NCBI GenBank assembly: GCA_004558305.1
Contig: SFDG01000014.1
Span: 1-64,000, forward strand
Origin: Phocaeicola plebeius
GTDB lineage: Bacteria > Bacteroidota > Bacteroidia > Bacteroidales > Bacteroidaceae
Direction: 5' to 3'
Length of the DNA: 64,000 nt
Below, in pieces: positions 35,332 to 44,075 of this stretch. Made by a program: the position numbers and the translations under genes. Under the pieces are notes generated by a model. It had not been told where the DNA came from. It searched no databases and saw only the letters and a list, made by a program, of their open reading frames with translations. The first letter of the stretch is position 1. The number at the start of each line of letters is the position of its first letter.

Positions 35332-36152
35332 TCCAGGATGCGTTGGCGCGTAAAGCAATCCGCGAATTTCTTGCCTACCTCTTCCACAGCCTCCTTGAAA
35401 ATGCCGAAGACCGCCGAACCTGAACCGCTCATCTGCGCGTAAACCGCCCCTTGGTCGTACAGCTGATCCTTGATGGCTGCTATTTCTGGATGGCACACGA
35501 AAACACTTTTCTCGAAATCATTCTTCAGGCAGTCCTTCCATTCCACAATGGGCAGTGCGATAGCTTCCTTCAGCGGTATTTCCGGACGCTGCGGACGGAT
35601 GTTGGCATAAGCCTCACGCGTCGAGACAGAGATGTCGGGCTTGATGACTACAATATGATAGCCCTTCAGCGAGAGATCAATCGGCTCGAACACATTCCCC
35701 GTCCCCGTCGCCAATACCGGACGATTCTGGATGAAGAACGGGCAATCCGCTCCCAGCCGCGACGCATAGCTTTCCATTTCGGTGAAACTGAGCCCCAGAT
35801 TGAACTTATTGTTGAGCATCTTAATCATGAACGCACAGTCCGACGATCCTCCCCCCAGCCCCGCTTCGGTAGGGATATGCTTATGCAAGTGGATGTCCAC
35901 CGGCACCAGATGATGCTTTTCATTCAGCAATCGGTAGGCTTTCACTACGAGGTTGTCTTCCGGACTGCCGTCAAGGTTGGCCCCGGTCACGTGCAGACGG
36001 AACGACGCATCGCTACCGGAGAGACGCGTCACCTCCAGTGCGTCCTGCAGGTTGATGGGATAGAACACCGTTTCAAGGTTATGGTATCCGTCAGGTCGTT
36101 TTTCGACCACGTTCAGTCCCAAATTTATCTTTGCGTTCGGATAGGTTATCAT
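35328..36152 (-). CDS. ispE: 4-(cytidine 5'-diphospho)-2-C-methyl-D-erythritol kinase
   Basis: This is a 274-residue GHMP kinase of the MEP isoprenoid pathway. It begins with [27 protein letters not shown] and has the ATP-binding glycine loop [14 protein letters not shown] near residue 90, and [11 protein letters not shown] near 245. Normal length. It precedes the pseudouridine synthase gene with a four-base overlap. Confidence 0.95.
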   Translation of the reverse strand: MITYPNAKINLGLNVVEKRPDGYHNLETVFYPINLQDALEVTRLSGSDASFRLHVTGANLDGSPEDNLVVKAYRLLNEKHHLVPVDIHLHKHIPTEAGLGGGSSDCAFMIKMLNNKFNLGLSFTEMESYASRLGADCPFFIQNRPVLATGTGNVFEPIDLSLKGYHIVVIKPDISVSTREAYANIRPQRPEIPLKEAIALPIVEWKDCLKNDFEKSVFVCHPEIAAIKDQLYDQGAVYAQMSGSGSAVFGIFKEAVEEVGKKFADCFTRQRILE

Positions 36153-36177
36153 GTAGTATTCTTTTTGATTACGGGGT

Positions 36178-36185
36178 CAAATATA
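36178..36185 (-). promoter_or_regulatory. -7 promoter box of ispE
   Basis: The minus strand reads TATATTTG. On both sides lies a copy of ATTCTTTTTGATTA (near 36158 and 36189), a 14-base direct repeat flanking the promoter core. Confidence 0.5.
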
Positions 36186-36224
36186 AGCATTCTTTTTGAT
36201 TATTTCTTTCAAAACACAAAAAGA

Positions 36225-36272
36225 GCAAAGGCACAAAGCAGGAAATTTCTTCCTTAATCTTTGTGCCTTTGC
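36225..36272 (-). terminator. intrinsic terminator of the sugar-kinase-like gene
   Basis: GCAAAGGCACAAAG (36225-36238) is the perfect reverse complement of 36259-36272. In the minus direction the stem is followed by TCTTTTTGTGTTTTG, so it ends transcription of the gene at 36307-37404. Confidence 0.75.
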
Positions 36273-36306
36273 GTTGAAAAGATGGTGTCGACTTGTGCTT
36301 ACCGAA

Positions 36307-37404
36307 TCACCCGATGGAAGCTATGAATTCCTTCATCATCGGAGTAGCCTTGCGCACCTCCTGATACAACTTGTATTGTGCGCGCGTGCGAACAATATTG
36401 TGTTCAGGATACTTAATCTGATAGTAGGTATCGCCATTCAGGTAGTCAGCAAGGAAGCGGACAGCCTGCATGTAGGGGAACAGGGCAACAGCATACGGCA
36501 ACATCTCCTTCTCCAACGGAGTGAGGAAACTGGAAGCGGATTCGATATAGCCCTTTGCAAAGCTCTTGAAGATTTCCTCGTTGAAATGAATCTTGTCCAC
36601 ATCGGGTTCGTCTTCGGGAGCCGTGTTGGCAGCCGAACGCAGGAAATCACCGAAGTCGGAGAAGACGAAACTGGGCATCGTTGTATCAAGGTCGATGACG
36701 CAAAGCACTTCGCCACTCTTATCGAACATCATGTTGCTGACCTTCGTGTCACAGTGACAGATGCGCTTGGGCAACTTGCCTTCGCTGTAGAGGCGTTCGG
36801 CAGAGCACATTTCGTCGGCATCCTTCAGGATATCGTCCACGAGTGGCTGGACTTCGGCCAGGCGGCCAGCCTTGTCGGCTGCCACTGCCTCCTGCAACTG
36901 TTTCAATCGGAACTCCATGTTGTGGAAATCGGGAATCGTTTCACCGAGTGTTTCGGGGAGGTCGGCCAACATGGCTTCAAACTCACCGAACTTCACGCCC
37001 ACAAGGTAAGATGTTTCGGGAGTCACGGCATCAAGCGTCATTGAATCAGGAATAAACGCACATACGCGCCAGTAGCCTTCGCCGGTGAAGTAATAGGTCA
37101 CTTCTTCCTCGGTGGGGATAAAACGGAGCACCTTGCGGTCGATGTCTTCCTCTCCTTTCGCTTCCAGCTTCTGGCGGATATGCCGGGTCACCAATTCAAT
37201 GTTGCGCTGTAGCAGAGGAACATTTGTAAACACCTGATGATTAACACGCTGCAAAATATAATCGCAGGCTGCAGGGTCTTCTGTCACCACGCGGTAAGTC
37301 TGGTTGATCAGTCCGGATGTCAGAGCGACAATTTCCTTGACCGGACCCACTTCGGGGAAATGTTGCAGAATCTGTAAAAGTGAATTTAATTTTGCTTCTT
37401 CCAT
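36307..37404 (-). CDS. aminoglycoside-phosphotransferase-fold kinase, N-acetylhexosamine kinase-like
   Basis: The protein has 365 residues from the Met at 37404; an upstream Met would overlap the -7 box at 37448-37456. The kinase catalytic loop HCDTKVSNMMFD and the metal-binding Asp in VIDLDTTMPS identify the APH fold, and the overall layout (TSGLINQTYRV at the start, SDFGDFLRSAANTA after the metal Asp) fits N-acetylhexosamine 1-kinase/NahK-like enzymes found in Bacteroides. It probably phosphorylates a sugar at C1; choline/ethanolamine-type substrates are less likely. Confidence 0.75.
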   Translation of the reverse strand: MEEAKLNSLLQILQHFPEVGPVKEIVALTSGLINQTYRVVTEDPAACDYILQRVNHQVFTNVPLLQRNIELVTRHIRQKLEAKGEEDIDRKVLRFIPTEEEVTYYFTGEGYWRVCAFIPDSMTLDAVTPETSYLVGVKFGEFEAMLADLPETLGETIPDFHNMEFRLKQLQEAVAADKAGRLAEVQPLVDDILKDADEMCSAERLYSEGKLPKRICHCDTKVSNMMFDKSGEVLCVIDLDTTMPSFVFSDFGDFLRSAANTAPEDEPDVDKIHFNEEIFKSFAKGYIESASSFLTPLEKEMLPYAVALFPYMQAVRFLADYLNGDTYYQIKYPEHNIVRTRAQYKLYQEVRKATPMMKEFIASIG

Positions 37405-37447
37405 GATAGGTTGTTGTGTATTAGAATTAGTAATTAAAGTAATGAGG

Positions 37448-37456
37448 GCAAAGTTA
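37448..37456 (-). promoter_or_regulatory. -7 promoter box of the kinase gene
   Basis: The minus strand reads TAACTTTGC, a TAnnTTTG match, giving a leader of about 40 bases. Confidence 0.5.
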
Positions 37457-37561
37457 GACATTATTTTTGAATTGCCAAGAAAAAGGAGGCGGTTTTAGGC
37501 TACAGGATGAGGATTCGGACAAAAAATCGAAGGAAAACAGCTGCAAATCAAAATTATCTTG

Positions 37562-37570
37562 TAATTTTGC
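37562..37570 (+). promoter_or_regulatory. -7 promoter box of the UDP-glucose dehydrogenase gene
   Basis: The plus strand reads TAATTTTGC, about 57 bases before the gene start at 37627. Confidence 0.5.
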
Positions 37571-37626
37571 CCCATTCTAACAGAACAGATCTGCCCAATG
37601 ACGGACAATCCTAAAAACGAACTATA

Positions 37627-38952
37627 ATGAGAGCATTCAAGGACATAAAGATTGCAGTGGCCGGAACCGGCTACGTAGGACTGAGTATCGCCACCCTGCT
37701 GGCCCAACATCATGAGGTGACAGCAGTGGATGTAGTGGCCGAAAAGGTAGAAAAAATCAACCGCCACATTTCTCCCATACAGGATGAATACATCGAGAAA
37801 TACCTGGCCGAAAAAGAGCTGAAACTGACTGCTACATTGGATGGACGGGCTGCCTACCGAGAGGCAGACTTCGTAGTGATTGCAGCACCTACCAACTATG
37901 ATCCAGTAAAGAATTTTTTCGACACCCACCACATCGAGGATGTCATCGACCTGGTGCTGGAAGTGAACCCTTCGGCAGTGATGGTCATCAAGTCAACCAT
38001 CCCCGTAGGTTATACCCGCAGCCTCTATGTAAAATATGCTGCAAAAGGGGTACGGCAATTCAATTTGCTGTTCTCTCCTGAATTCCTGCGCGAGAGCAAG
38101 GCACTCTACGATAACCTCTATCCGTCGCGCATCATCGTGGGCTACCCGAAACGCATCGACCGTCCGGAATTTGCAGAGGAGAACGAAGCCATCGAGAAAG
38201 TAACGGATGAAACCCGGATGCAGGAGGCGGCCCACACGTTTGCTGCCCTGTTGCAGGAGGGGGCCATCAAGGAGAATATCGACACGCTGTTCATGGGCAT
38301 GAAAGAAGCAGAGGCCGTGAAGCTGTTTGCCAATACCTATCTGGCCTTGCGTGTCAGCTATTTCAATGAGCTGGACACATACGCTGAGATGAAAGGTATG
38401 GACACGCAGTCCATCATCCACGGAGTGGGACTGGATCCACGTATCGGTACCCATTACAACAATCCGTCGTTCGGTTACGGGGGATATTGCCTGCCCAAAG
38501 ACACAAAGCAACTACTGGCTAACTACAAAGATGTGCCGGAGAACCTGATCGCGGCTATCGTTGAGAGCAACCGCACGCGAAAGGACTACATTGCCGATGC
38601 CGTGCTTCGCAAGGCGGGCTATTACAGCTACAATGCCGACAACGGATTCTCGTCGGAAAAGGAGCGCGCATGTGTCATCGGTGTGTTCCGCCTAACCATG
38701 AAATCGAACTCGGACAACTTCCGTCAGTCGGCCATCCAGGGCATCATGAAGCGTATCAAGGCCAAAGGGGCGGAAGTTATCATCTACGAGCCGACGTTGG
38801 CCGACGGTTCCACTTTCTTCGGTAGCAGGATTGTCAACAACCTGGTCGTTTTTAAGGAACGGAGCCAAGCCATCATAGCCAACCGCTACGACGCCTGTCT
38901 GGATGATGTCGCGGATAAGGTCTATACCCGCGACATTTTCCGCAGAGATTGA
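37627..38952 (+). CDS. ugd: UDP-glucose/GDP-mannose dehydrogenase family, UDP-glucose 6-dehydrogenase
   Basis: The 441-residue protein has the N-terminal NAD-binding motif [18 protein letters not shown] (residues 9-26) and the catalytic Cys in [15 protein letters not shown] near 287. It oxidises UDP-glucose to UDP-glucuronate in two steps, feeding surface polysaccharide synthesis; a different nucleotide sugar is possible. It is monocistronic, flanked by a divergent kinase gene and a convergent GH51 gene. A GC hairpin (CCCCGAAAATCGGGG, 38957-38971) follows but has no T-tract. Confidence 0.85.
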   Translation: MRAFKDIKIAVAGTGYVGLSIATLLAQHHEVTAVDVVAEKVEKINRHISPIQDEYIEKYLAEKELKLTATLDGRAAYREADFVVIAAPTNYDPVKNFFDTHHIEDVIDLVLEVNPSAVMVIKSTIPVGYTRSLYVKYAAKGVRQFNLLFSPEFLRESKALYDNLYPSRIIVGYPKRIDRPEFAEENEAIEKVTDETRMQEAAHTFAALLQEGAIKENIDTLFMGMKEAEAVKLFANTYLALRVSYFNELDTYAEMKGMDTQSIIHGVGLDPRIGTHYNNPSFGYGGYCLPKDTKQLLANYKDVPENLIAAIVESNRTRKDYIADAVLRKAGYYSYNADNGFSSEKERACVIGVFRLTMKSNSDNFRQSAIQGIMKRIKAKGAEVIIYEPTLADGSTFFGSRIVNNLVVFKERSQAIIANRYDACLDDVADKVYTRDIFRRD

Positions 38953-38999
38953 TCAGCCCCGAAAATCGGGGAGTGAGACCCAACGACAGTTGTCTCCGT

Positions 39000-41498
39000 T
39001 TACCAAGGAGCCGCTACCTCTATAATTTGGAAAGAATAGGGCGGCAACACACAAGTACACCCGTCGCTGACGATGAACTGCGACACGGCGGGTGTAGCGT
39101 GGGTATCGTCCGGTTGTCCTTGCAGACGGGTGAGCGTAGCCTCCGTAGCGGACAAACCCGGCCAGCTAAATTCTGTGGAAACAGGGACAGGCAAGAGATT
39201 GGCCAACTTGACGAAGCAGCTGCCTGTCTTCGTGTCGTATACTACCGATGAGGCGACGCGAGCGGCCACTTCCTGACGGGAGGTGGACAAAGTACGGTCG
39301 GCAGGCAGATAGCGGTCGCCCGATGCGCAGCCGAACATCTGCTGGACATAGTAACCCACCGTGGGCTTCACTTCGAGGTTGTTAAAATAAATCAAGTCAG
39401 GGTTCCACTGAGTGTGATGCTCTTTCGCCAGCAACGGCGCATACGAGGTCATAGCCACCACATCGCCGTTCCTCTCCACTGCCATCAGATACAGGGCTTC
39501 AGAGAGGGCCGTTTCGATGTTGTTAGCTCGCCCGGGCACATGTGAAGCATACTCACCGAGATAGACTTGCGTCTTCCGGTCACGTGGATAGCGGTCGTAG
39601 AAATCTTGGTTGTAAATGAACCAGCCGGGAGTATTATAATAATGTTCGTCCACAAGGTCGATACCCTCAGCTTCGGCCAACTGCCAGCCTTCTTCATAGT
39701 CGGACCCTTCGTAGAACGGACCGACCGTACCCACCACCTTCATATCAGGATATTTTTCCTTTACCGCTTTATAAATCAACAGGAAGCGTTCGCGAAACAC
39801 TTCTGTAATGAGGTCTTCGTTACCGATGCCGATATATTTCAGCCCGAACGGTCGGGGATGTCCGGCTTCGGCCCGCAGCCTGGCCCAAGGACTGGTACGG
39901 GGATCTCCGTTGGCATATTCAATCAGGTCAAGAACATCCTGTACGTAAACATCCATCTCCTCTATAGGGATTCCGCCTTGCTGACCGCCACTAAGCGGTT
40001 CCCCGGGATGGCAGGACGAATTCTGGCAAGGGACGCCAGCTGCCAGTACGGGCAGGGGATCAGCCCCCATATCCTCGCAAAATCGGAAGTATTCATAGAA
40101 GCCCAACCCCATGCTTTGGTGGTAGCCCCACAGGTTCTTCATGGGTATCCGCGCCTCAAGCGGACCAATGGTATTTTTCCAGCGATAGATATTGTCGATA
40201 CCGTTACCGTGAGCCACGCAGCCGCCGGGGAAACGCACGAAACGGGGGTGAAGGTCGGCAATGACTTGGGCCAGATCAGCTCGCATACCATTCTTGTGGC
40301 TTCGAAACGTGGCTTGGGGGAAGAGAGAAATCATGTCCAATTCCACCCCACCCGTCCCTAGCGGGAAAATGGCCAGCGAAGCTTGGTCGGCTCCCTGGCG
40401 GGGCACGAGCACAAAGGACTGCTTCTTCCATTCCTTCGAACCGACGGTCACTTCCCGGCTGCATAGTTCACGGCCATCAGCTGCAAGCAGAGCAACCTTA
40501 AGGCGACGAACCGGCAGTACGGCAGACTGACGGGGTGCACGGGCGAAGAAGGAGCAGTCGTAGGAATGGCCTTGCCGGACAGCAATGCCGTCGAATCCTT
40601 CGTTAAGAAGGACGGCACCGGTTGCATGGGACTCGAAGCAGGCATAATGGGGATTATGGGCATGGATGGGAGCATCCGTGGCAATCGACAGGGTCCCCTG
40701 CCCTTCCACCTTCCAGGCGGTAGTAGCCGTCCACCCCTTGTGGTCGTCAGCCGTATATTCAAAGTCGCGATTCTGCACCAGTTCAGCATAAAGTCCACCA
40801 TCGGCCCCGTAGTTGATGTCCTCGAAAAATACACCGATGAGGCGATTGCTGATGGGTTTGGCGTCCTCAGGACGGAGGGTCAAGGTCTGGCGGACCGTAT
40901 CCAGTCCAAGGAAACGGCGGTCATCGTCTGCCATCAGTTCGCCGTGGCGGCTGTTGCGCCAGGCATGATGGCCCGCAAAAAGCTGTAGATAGTTCACATC
41001 GTCCCAAGACACCCGTAACACGGTACCTTGCTCCCTGTGACCATCAACTACAGCTTCCTGCTCCATACCCTGTGTCCAGGCGGAGGATACATAGCCGGCG
41101 GCAGCAGCGGTAGTAAAGTATCGCTGGGCATGCCAGTCAGTCAGATTCCCAGAAGAGGCCACCGCCCATTCGTTGCCGGTGGGATTTATCTGCCAGACAG
41201 CATGCCAGGTACGATTGGCATCGCGGTAGAGCACCGGACGGAACATCCGCTTCTCTCCACCCCAGTTAGCATAGTCGCACTTGACAAAGCCCATACCATT
41301 GCCGATGGAGAACCACTGCTGCCGGTCACGGCTCCAGGCCATGCGCAAGCCGCTCCGTCCTTCGTCTTTGGCACTGGCATATGAAAACAGGTACACAGAA
41401 TCTTTCTGGAATGTTCCGAACTGGGCATACGTGGTCGACGGAACAACGGCAGCCACTCCCAACAGGAGGGCCACAAATGGCTGAATCATCTTCTTCAT
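39000..41498 (-). CDS. GH51 alpha-L-arabinofuranosidase with extra N-terminal beta domain
   Basis: The protein has 832 residues from the ATG at 41498 (the frame runs to a TTG at 41531, upstream of which is the previous gene's stop). A signal peptide ends near TTYAQ. Residues about 25-185 form a GH43-like/five-bladed domain with WSRDRQQWFSIGNG; the GH51 part starts near 195 (PISNRLIGVFFEDINYGADGG). The acid/base Glu is in GIGNEDL (about 560) and the nucleophile Glu in LGEYAS (about 649). It releases terminal arabinofuranose from arabinan or arabinoxylan. It follows the GH43 gene by eight bases. Confidence 0.92.
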   Translation of the reverse strand: MKKMIQPFVALLLGVAAVVPSTTYAQFGTFQKDSVYLFSYASAKDEGRSGLRMAWSRDRQQWFSIGNGMGFVKCDYANWGGEKRMFRPVLYRDANRTWHAVWQINPTGNEWAVASSGNLTDWHAQRYFTTAAAAGYVSSAWTQGMEQEAVVDGHREQGTVLRVSWDDVNYLQLFAGHHAWRNSRHGELMADDDRRFLGLDTVRQTLTLRPEDAKPISNRLIGVFFEDINYGADGGLYAELVQNRDFEYTADDHKGWTATTAWKVEGQGTLSIATDAPIHAHNPHYACFESHATGAVLLNEGFDGIAVRQGHSYDCSFFARAPRQSAVLPVRRLKVALLAADGRELCSREVTVGSKEWKKQSFVLVPRQGADQASLAIFPLGTGGVELDMISLFPQATFRSHKNGMRADLAQVIADLHPRFVRFPGGCVAHGNGIDNIYRWKNTIGPLEARIPMKNLWGYHQSMGLGFYEYFRFCEDMGADPLPVLAAGVPCQNSSCHPGEPLSGGQQGGIPIEEMDVYVQDVLDLIEYANGDPRTSPWARLRAEAGHPRPFGLKYIGIGNEDLITEVFRERFLLIYKAVKEKYPDMKVVGTVGPFYEGSDYEEGWQLAEAEGIDLVDEHYYNTPGWFIYNQDFYDRYPRDRKTQVYLGEYASHVPGRANNIETALSEALYLMAVERNGDVVAMTSYAPLLAKEHHTQWNPDLIYFNNLEVKPTVGYYVQQMFGCASGDRYLPADRTLSTSRQEVAARVASSVVYDTKTGSCFVKLANLLPVPVSTEFSWPGLSATEATLTRLQGQPDDTHATPAVSQFIVSDGCTCVLPPYSFQIIEVAAPW

Positions 41499-41506
41499 GG
41501 GCAAAC

Positions 41507-43420
41507 TCAACGGGTGGGTTGGACACGGCAAATGGTTCCATCGGGATTGAACTCGATACGGTCAATGCACACCTCACGGTGGACACCGGGACCTTTCGAT
41601 TTCTCTAGATAGTCCTTATGGATGCGGTGGTAGACAATGTACCACTCGTCCGTTCCGGGCCTGCAGACCACAGAATGATGGGCTGTACCATAGATTTCCT
41701 GGGCTGGATCCTGCGCTATGACAACGGGCTGCTTGGCCACCCGGATAGGCCCCAAAGGTGATTTGGCTGTGCCGTACGCAACATGATAGTTGGGCGATCC
41801 GGTATCATCGACCGACCAAGTGAAATAGTACGTTCCGTTGCGGTAGAATACATGGGTACCTTCACGATAGGCATAGTCTTCCAGGGTACCTCCTTTCGGG
41901 GTGAGAACAGTCACCGTCTCTTCCTTGATGGAGGTCATATCATCGTTCAGTTCCGCTCCGGCCATGTAACCATTGCCCCAGTAAAGATAATATTTTCCGG
42001 TGGCAGGATCCATGAAGACATCCACATCAATCTGCTGCCCCTTCCCGATGGGAGAGGCAGTGATGATGGGGTGTCCCAGATCCTTGAACGGTCCTTCCGG
42101 ACGGTCGGCTACAGCCACCCCGATTTGCTTGCCGCCTCCATCCAGAGGCCGGGCACTGTAATAGAAGTAATACCGGTAGGAATCGCCTTCTTTCTTCTCA
42201 ATGACAGAGGGGGCCCAAGCGTTGCCGGCTGCCCAAGGCACCTGTTCCGAATGAGTGTCGAGCATGATGCCCTGGTTACTCCATTTCTTCAGGTCGTTCG
42301 AGGAGAAGACGGTGAAATACCAGCCTCCCCAACCTTCCAGTCCATCAGTGGTGGAATAAATATAATATCGGTTTTTCTTTTCCGAATAGAGCACTTCGGG
42401 ATCTGCATGAAAGCCGGGCAGCACGGGATTGTGATACTGCTTTTCCGACACGCCCCAACGAGCTACTACCCGGTCGTATTCCTCCTGAGTGATGGGAATG
42501 ACCGTTCCGTGCCGAGGATGGAAGTTCATGTCTACCTTATCGTCGACGGCTGTGAAGTGCTGGAGGTCGGTCGTTTCACAGAACTGGTAGCCACCTTTTT
42601 TATAGACATCGTACATCAGGATATATTTGTCCTGACCGATAAGTTTGAAGGTACCTGCTCCCTCCACGCTTTCGGGAGTCTGTTGCTTGTAGTCGTCACT
42701 TTCCTCCCACTGTCCGGAGGTCAGCGAACGGGTGGTGGCAACTCGGATGCCGTCACCATGGCCTTCTGTTTTATAGAACAGGTAGTAGGTGCCGTCTTTA
42801 TAGACAATGTCACCGTCGATACACGATTTCTTCTCGCGTGGGAGGAAAAGGGCCTTGGGATCAGTCACGAGATCAGTGAACTCATCGTTGGCATAGGCAT
42901 AATAAATGACATCCGGCCCGTCCTGATACTTCATGGACCAGTAGACCATGTATCGGCCTTTCTCACGGTCGTAAATGGTCTGGGGTGCCCACACCCGTTT
43001 CAGGTACTCCTGGTTGGGATATCGTTTCTGGATATTGATGACGGAATGGCTCCAGGTCACTAAATCGGTAGACTTAAGCAGCACCATAGCACGATTGGAG
43101 TCCCAGCCATTGCCGCAGACCATATCAGTGACTACCATATAGAAAGTCTTGCCGTCCTCGCAGCGTAGGATGTGCGGGTCGCGTACACCACCGGTGCTAC
43201 TGATGACCTTTGAATCCATCACCGGACGGTTGTGGTTTAAGGCTCGGAATGTATAGCCGTCCTTGCTGACAGCAAAGCAGATGGCCTCATCATCAATGTA
43301 ATTGCCGGTGAAATATGTGAACAGGTAGCCGGCGTAGTTGTTCTCGCTGACTGCTGCGGCATACCCGAACAAGGGCAGACAGCAGCAGAGCAGCCATAAA
43401 TGGAAAATTCGGTTCTTCAT
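41507..43420 (-). CDS. tandem GH43 glycoside hydrolase (two catalytic modules)
   Basis: This 637-residue secreted protein (signal peptide ending near GYAAA) holds two five-bladed GH43 propellers. The first (about 25-310) has catalytic acid residues in GGVRDPHIL, VWAPQ and SVEGAGTF; the second (about 325-637) has FHADPEVLY, AWAPSVIEK, GQQIDVDVF and EGTHVFYRNG. Both sets look intact. GH43 enzymes are inverting arabinosidases/xylosidases, and the double architecture may give two specificities. It forms an operon with the GH51 gene. Confidence 0.9.
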   Translation of the reverse strand: MKNRIFHLWLLCCCLPLFGYAAAVSENNYAGYLFTYFTGNYIDDEAICFAVSKDGYTFRALNHNRPVMDSKVISSTGGVRDPHILRCEDGKTFYMVVTDMVCGNGWDSNRAMVLLKSTDLVTWSHSVINIQKRYPNQEYLKRVWAPQTIYDREKGRYMVYWSMKYQDGPDVIYYAYANDEFTDLVTDPKALFLPREKKSCIDGDIVYKDGTYYLFYKTEGHGDGIRVATTRSLTSGQWEESDDYKQQTPESVEGAGTFKLIGQDKYILMYDVYKKGGYQFCETTDLQHFTAVDDKVDMNFHPRHGTVIPITQEEYDRVVARWGVSEKQYHNPVLPGFHADPEVLYSEKKNRYYIYSTTDGLEGWGGWYFTVFSSNDLKKWSNQGIMLDTHSEQVPWAAGNAWAPSVIEKKEGDSYRYYFYYSARPLDGGGKQIGVAVADRPEGPFKDLGHPIITASPIGKGQQIDVDVFMDPATGKYYLYWGNGYMAGAELNDDMTSIKEETVTVLTPKGGTLEDYAYREGTHVFYRNGTYYFTWSVDDTGSPNYHVAYGTAKSPLGPIRVAKQPVVIAQDPAQEIYGTAHHSVVCRPGTDEWYIVYHRIHKDYLEKSKGPGVHREVCIDRIEFNPDGTICRVQPTR

Positions 43421-43446
43421 GTTGCTTGACTAGTTAATGATTTTCC

Positions 43447-43455
43447 GCAAAGATA
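43447..43455 (-). promoter_or_regulatory. -7 promoter box of the GH43-GH51 operon
   Basis: The minus strand reads TATCTTTGC, matching TAnnTTTG, about 30 bases before the GH43 start. Confidence 0.55.
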
Positions 43456-43604
43456 AGTTTTTATAATGAATATGTCCCCGACTATTTATGCAAAATAGAT
43501 GGAAAATCGTTCAGACGAAGAAGGGAACGGGTGCAAATGACGGACGGATGGGACAAGAAAGTGCTCCGGACAGACACTGACCCCCGACTGCTGCGAAAGA
43601 GTAC

Positions 43605-43895
43605 AAAAAAACCAGGAAGTTCATCACTGAATGTCCTGGCCTTTTAGGATAAAAACAACCGTTTTACCCTAATCATTGCCAATACTTATTGGCTACCTAT
43701 TAAAACCTAACCCTAATAATTTAACCTATGTAGTCATTGTGTGCTACCAAATCCAAAAATCAAACGTACGGTTGTCCTATGCAGAAGGGACCAAGAAGAA
43801 TCTATACCTACTATCTATGGTGACCTTCAAGACATTCCCTCCAAATACCTGCCACCGGTAAGGAGGAAGCCGTTTTCTTCGATGGTGCAAAGGTA
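43605..43895 (-). ncRNA. candidate terminated RNA / relic of a PUL leader upstream of GH43
   Basis: On the minus strand TACCTTTGC at 43887-43895 is a promoter box, and CCAGGA/TCCTGG (43612-43639) followed by seven T (43605-43611) is a terminator, predicting an RNA of about 275 bases with no convincing reading frame. On the plus strand the same stretch contains AAACCTAACCCTAATAATT, a sequence typical of leaders ahead of susC-like genes, without a susC following. It may be a relic of a lost susCD region. The rest of the gap 43421-44075 shows only the GH43 and GH97 promoters. Confidence 0.35.
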
Positions 43896-44034
43896 CAACA
43901 AAAAGAGGAATTAACGGATATATTTTAATCAAAGAATATAAATTTTCGGTCATAATATCGATTTTTTCCAGTAATTGAACTATTTTATAGGGTCCATAGC
44001 AGAAAAATCAAGGCGACAGTCGGCCAAAAATGTG

Positions 44035-44043
44035 TACTTTTGC
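44035..44043 (+). promoter_or_regulatory. -7 promoter box of the GH97 gene
   Basis: The plus strand reads TACTTTTGC, a match to TAnnTTTG, about 33 bases before the start at 44076. Confidence 0.55.
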
Positions 44044-44075
44044 GGAAAATAATCAACTTATCAATTTATGAAAAT

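Noticed and set aside
38957..38971. Terminator after the UDP-glucose dehydrogenase gene
   Set aside because: CCCCGAAAATCGGGG can fold but has only a six-base-pair stem and no T-tract; too weak to annotate.
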